64,000 nucleotides of DNA from Gymnorhina tibicen (lineage: Eukaryota > Chordata > Aves > Passeriformes > Artamidae), in contig VXAZ01005702.1 of NCBI GenBank assembly GCA_013399875.1, positions 310,001-374,000 of the forward strand, given 5' to 3'. This document shows, in pieces, positions 61,533 to 64,000 of the stretch. The notes beneath the pieces are model-generated. The model was given only the letters and a program-made list of their open reading frames with translations, did no database searches and was not told the origin of the DNA. How positions within the stretch are numbered: position 1 is the stretch's first letter; each line of letters opens with the position of its first letter. The position numbers were made by a program, and so were the translations under genes.

Positions 61533-64000
61533 GTTGGCATTCTGTAAACTTACATTAAAACAAAAATTACCGTAAGTACATCTTGCAGTAATACAGTCTT
61601 GACAGCTCAGAATTTAGGCAGGGAGGCTGTTGTTAGAGCGGAGTATGATCTCCATAGATCAAAGGCAAGCAAACTTTGCACAACATGTTTGAAACCTTCT
61701 AAATTGTGAGGCAGTATCTCAGCTGGCATGGATTGGCATGGCTCAGCTTGCATATCAGCAAGGAACAGGATCATCAGTGCATTTCTGTCACTAATTATGA
61801 GTGGTTTATTTAAATGCATGAAATCACAGGAAAATGATAGGAAGCAAGTACCACATAGCAAAATCTGAGGTCCTTCACATTAGGTTAGCCTTGTATGGGA
61901 ACTCTGGCAATGCAACAAAGCCATCCTGGCTCAGACTCTCACACAAGAGTCAAAAAGTCATAATGACTAGAGCTCTTCTACTGGCAGAGATGATGAATTG
62001 CTTGTTATCGGCTCTAAGACTGCAAAGCAGAAGTCAGCAGCAATGAACAGGAGGTATCAAAGCACCAGAGCCATTTGTTTAAGTGAAAGAAATAGGGGCA
62101 CAATCCAACAATTTAAACAACCTGTGCTGTGATTGTACACAGACTAACAAAGTCCTTTTTTTAAAGAAACACATTAGTGATCAAGATGTGCATCAGCTAC
62201 TGATGTGTTACCCATAAAAGCAACTATGAAATATTGTGGGAAAGGATTTCACCAGCTTTGTCACTTAGTAAATGATTTTGCTTTTCTTCTGTGATAAACA
62301 TTTATTTCCCATGCAGGCTTTCTACACTTCAGTCATACTTCTCTGTGCCTTAGCAGAAGATTGGCCTGCCCACTGGTGTATTATCTTTCAGAAGTACATA
62401 ATTATGTTGCTGAATGCTCTCACATGTTGACTTAAATGCTGTCTTGTATTACATATTTTAAAACATTCAGCAAGAATTAATTATAGTTGGAACTTTTGCA
62501 CATGTAATTATTTTGATTAAAGATGTTGACTATTAAACTAAGACCATATTCATCTCCTGAATAAAAGTTCTAATTCCAATATAGTTAGAATTGCAGGAAG
62601 TGTACACATGGCAAAAAATGATGGAGGCTTAGTGTAATGTATTAGCAAAAGAAATCATTTCTATTTTGGGGATACTCACCTTCAAGTAGTTTGGATTTCA
62701 CAGGTTGGGAATTAAAAATTTTTGGGCTTTTGCAACCTTATGTGTCATGTACAAGGTTTGGTGGCTGTTCAAAATGAAGAAGATAAAGGGAGAATATTAT
62801 CTGTAATTCAAAATTGGGCTGTTTTTTCCTAAAAACCCTGTGTTCTGAAATAATTTGTTTCCCTGAGTAAGATGTATGCACCAATATAGTTTGAAATTAT
62901 ATGTATAAAATAGACATAGTTGTACTAAACATCTGGATTGTCTATTAAAGTAAAAGTGTTAGCACTAGTAACTACATAAAATTTATCAGGTTAATAAAGG
63001 AGTGGGGTCATTCAATATGGTCAGAACATAATTTTCCCATTCGTATTTTTTGTATTGTAATTGTTTAAGCATAAATTAGCAAGTAAAACTTGTTTAGTTA
63101 GTAGCTCTTTTTGAATCTTGTCATTCACTTTCAACTGCACTTCCACATTAAGAATTCAGTGGGCTCAGGGAATGCTGTGTTAACCAGTACACAACATGAG
63201 CAGTTAGATTTGTAAGGGAAAAAACTAAGAACAAGCAAATGAAAAGGGTAGAAAACATAAATAAATTTATTCTTATGAATGTGCATTTATAAAATATAGT
63301 AGGTTTTATTATGTGAAATTAACACACAGACAAAATCATTTTGATAATAAATGGTATGGACAGTTTACAGTTACCAACCAGACAAAACTGCTTTCTTGTC
63401 AAAGAAAAAACCAAATGGATAATAAGCACATGTTGAAATTACAACTTATGGACAACTAATACCACTTTTTGCCACTGTGTCTCTCATAGCATAATGGAGT
63501 ATGTAGATCATTCTGACCATACTGTTTAATATATGTTTCTTGGCTGTTTTTGCTGTTATAAATTAATATGGAAGATGTCTTTTTTGAGACTAGTTGCAGT
63601 AGCTGATGTTAGCAGAAGAAGAGGAACAATTTGAGGCAATAAGAAAAAATTGATCCAATTTGAAAATGTCTTCATCTCCAAACAAGAGAAACCTTGTTTC
63701 TGTCAGAGGGGGATAGATGTACTCCTACTATTGATTGTGATCACAAAAATAATGAGTTCATCTGCCTCCACTGCTTTGAGGATTATGGGAAATGATTGAA
63801 ATAAATCAGTAATACTGTTTGTGTTTCAAGAAGCTGAAAATAACACTATGTCACTGAAAGAAGTCTCTTATTTCAAAAGCGTACTCTATGTTGATTAAAA
63901 AATAATATTAACCCAATCTAAGCAGGATATTCTAAGTCCAGATGGTTGAAAATCGACATAACCCAGAGTAATTACAACATAATATTAATTTTTTTAATTC
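61533..64000. other. AT-rich non-coding sequence, no gene recognised
   Basis: No exon, RNA gene or transposon was recognised. Short open frames at 61607-61861 (minus) and 61834-62046 (plus) overlap and are not supported. Confidence 0.6.

Noticed and set aside
1..64000. A novel defence, biosynthetic or other multi-gene system
   Set aside because: There are no clustered coding sequences, conserved domains or repeat-spacer arrays; the recognisable content is decayed transposable elements in non-coding DNA.

Overview
This window looks like nuclear DNA from a bird, most likely a songbird (Passeriformes). Several repeat classes support this. Fragments of CR1 LINEs lie in both orientations. There is a tRNA-Ile-headed SINE with a CR1-X-like tail, the architecture described for TguSINE1 of passerines. 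Three long terminal repeats (LTRs) belong to two LTR types I recognise from bird genomes. Base composition is AT-rich, with many A and T runs and no CpG-island-like stretch. I see no bacterial-style gene organisation, no operon, no rRNA, no CRISPR array and no functional tRNA gene.

I cannot confirm a host protein-coding gene. The open reading frames are short (longest about 229 codons), are scattered over both strands, and are either unrecognisable or sit inside repeats. The window is probably a gene desert or part of one or more very large introns. Two weak exon or pseudogene candidates are recorded at low confidence: 19430-19950, ending in AATAAA, and 50966-51065, a 100-base open segment between good splice consensus sites.

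Layout. 1-16960 is mostly unique AT-rich sequence with a purine/pyrimidine block near 8.8-9.0 kb and a (TA)10 microsatellite at 11.87 kb. 16960-17107 is the SINE. 18055-19429 is a minus-strand LTR interrupted by a one-base gap (n at 19103) with an exact 350-base duplication on either side, almost certainly an assembly artefact. 26523-27086 is a solo LTR of a second type. CR1 fragments follow at 32.7, 36.2-37.2, 40.0, 46.7, 47.8, 51.6-53.1 (the longest, CR1-X-like, with recognisable reverse-transcriptase motifs) and 61.3 kb. A truncated LTR of the first type abuts a CR1 fragment at 46.72 kb. 38.1-39.1 kb is a relatively GC-rich block that I cannot assign.

The parts do not form a working system. 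They are decayed copies of selfish elements: CR1 supplied the retrotransposition machinery, the SINE carries a CR1-X-like tail consistent with borrowing it, and the LTRs are left over from endogenous retroviruses. All coding remnants are frameshifted, interrupted or truncated. I found no evidence for a previously undescribed biological system.
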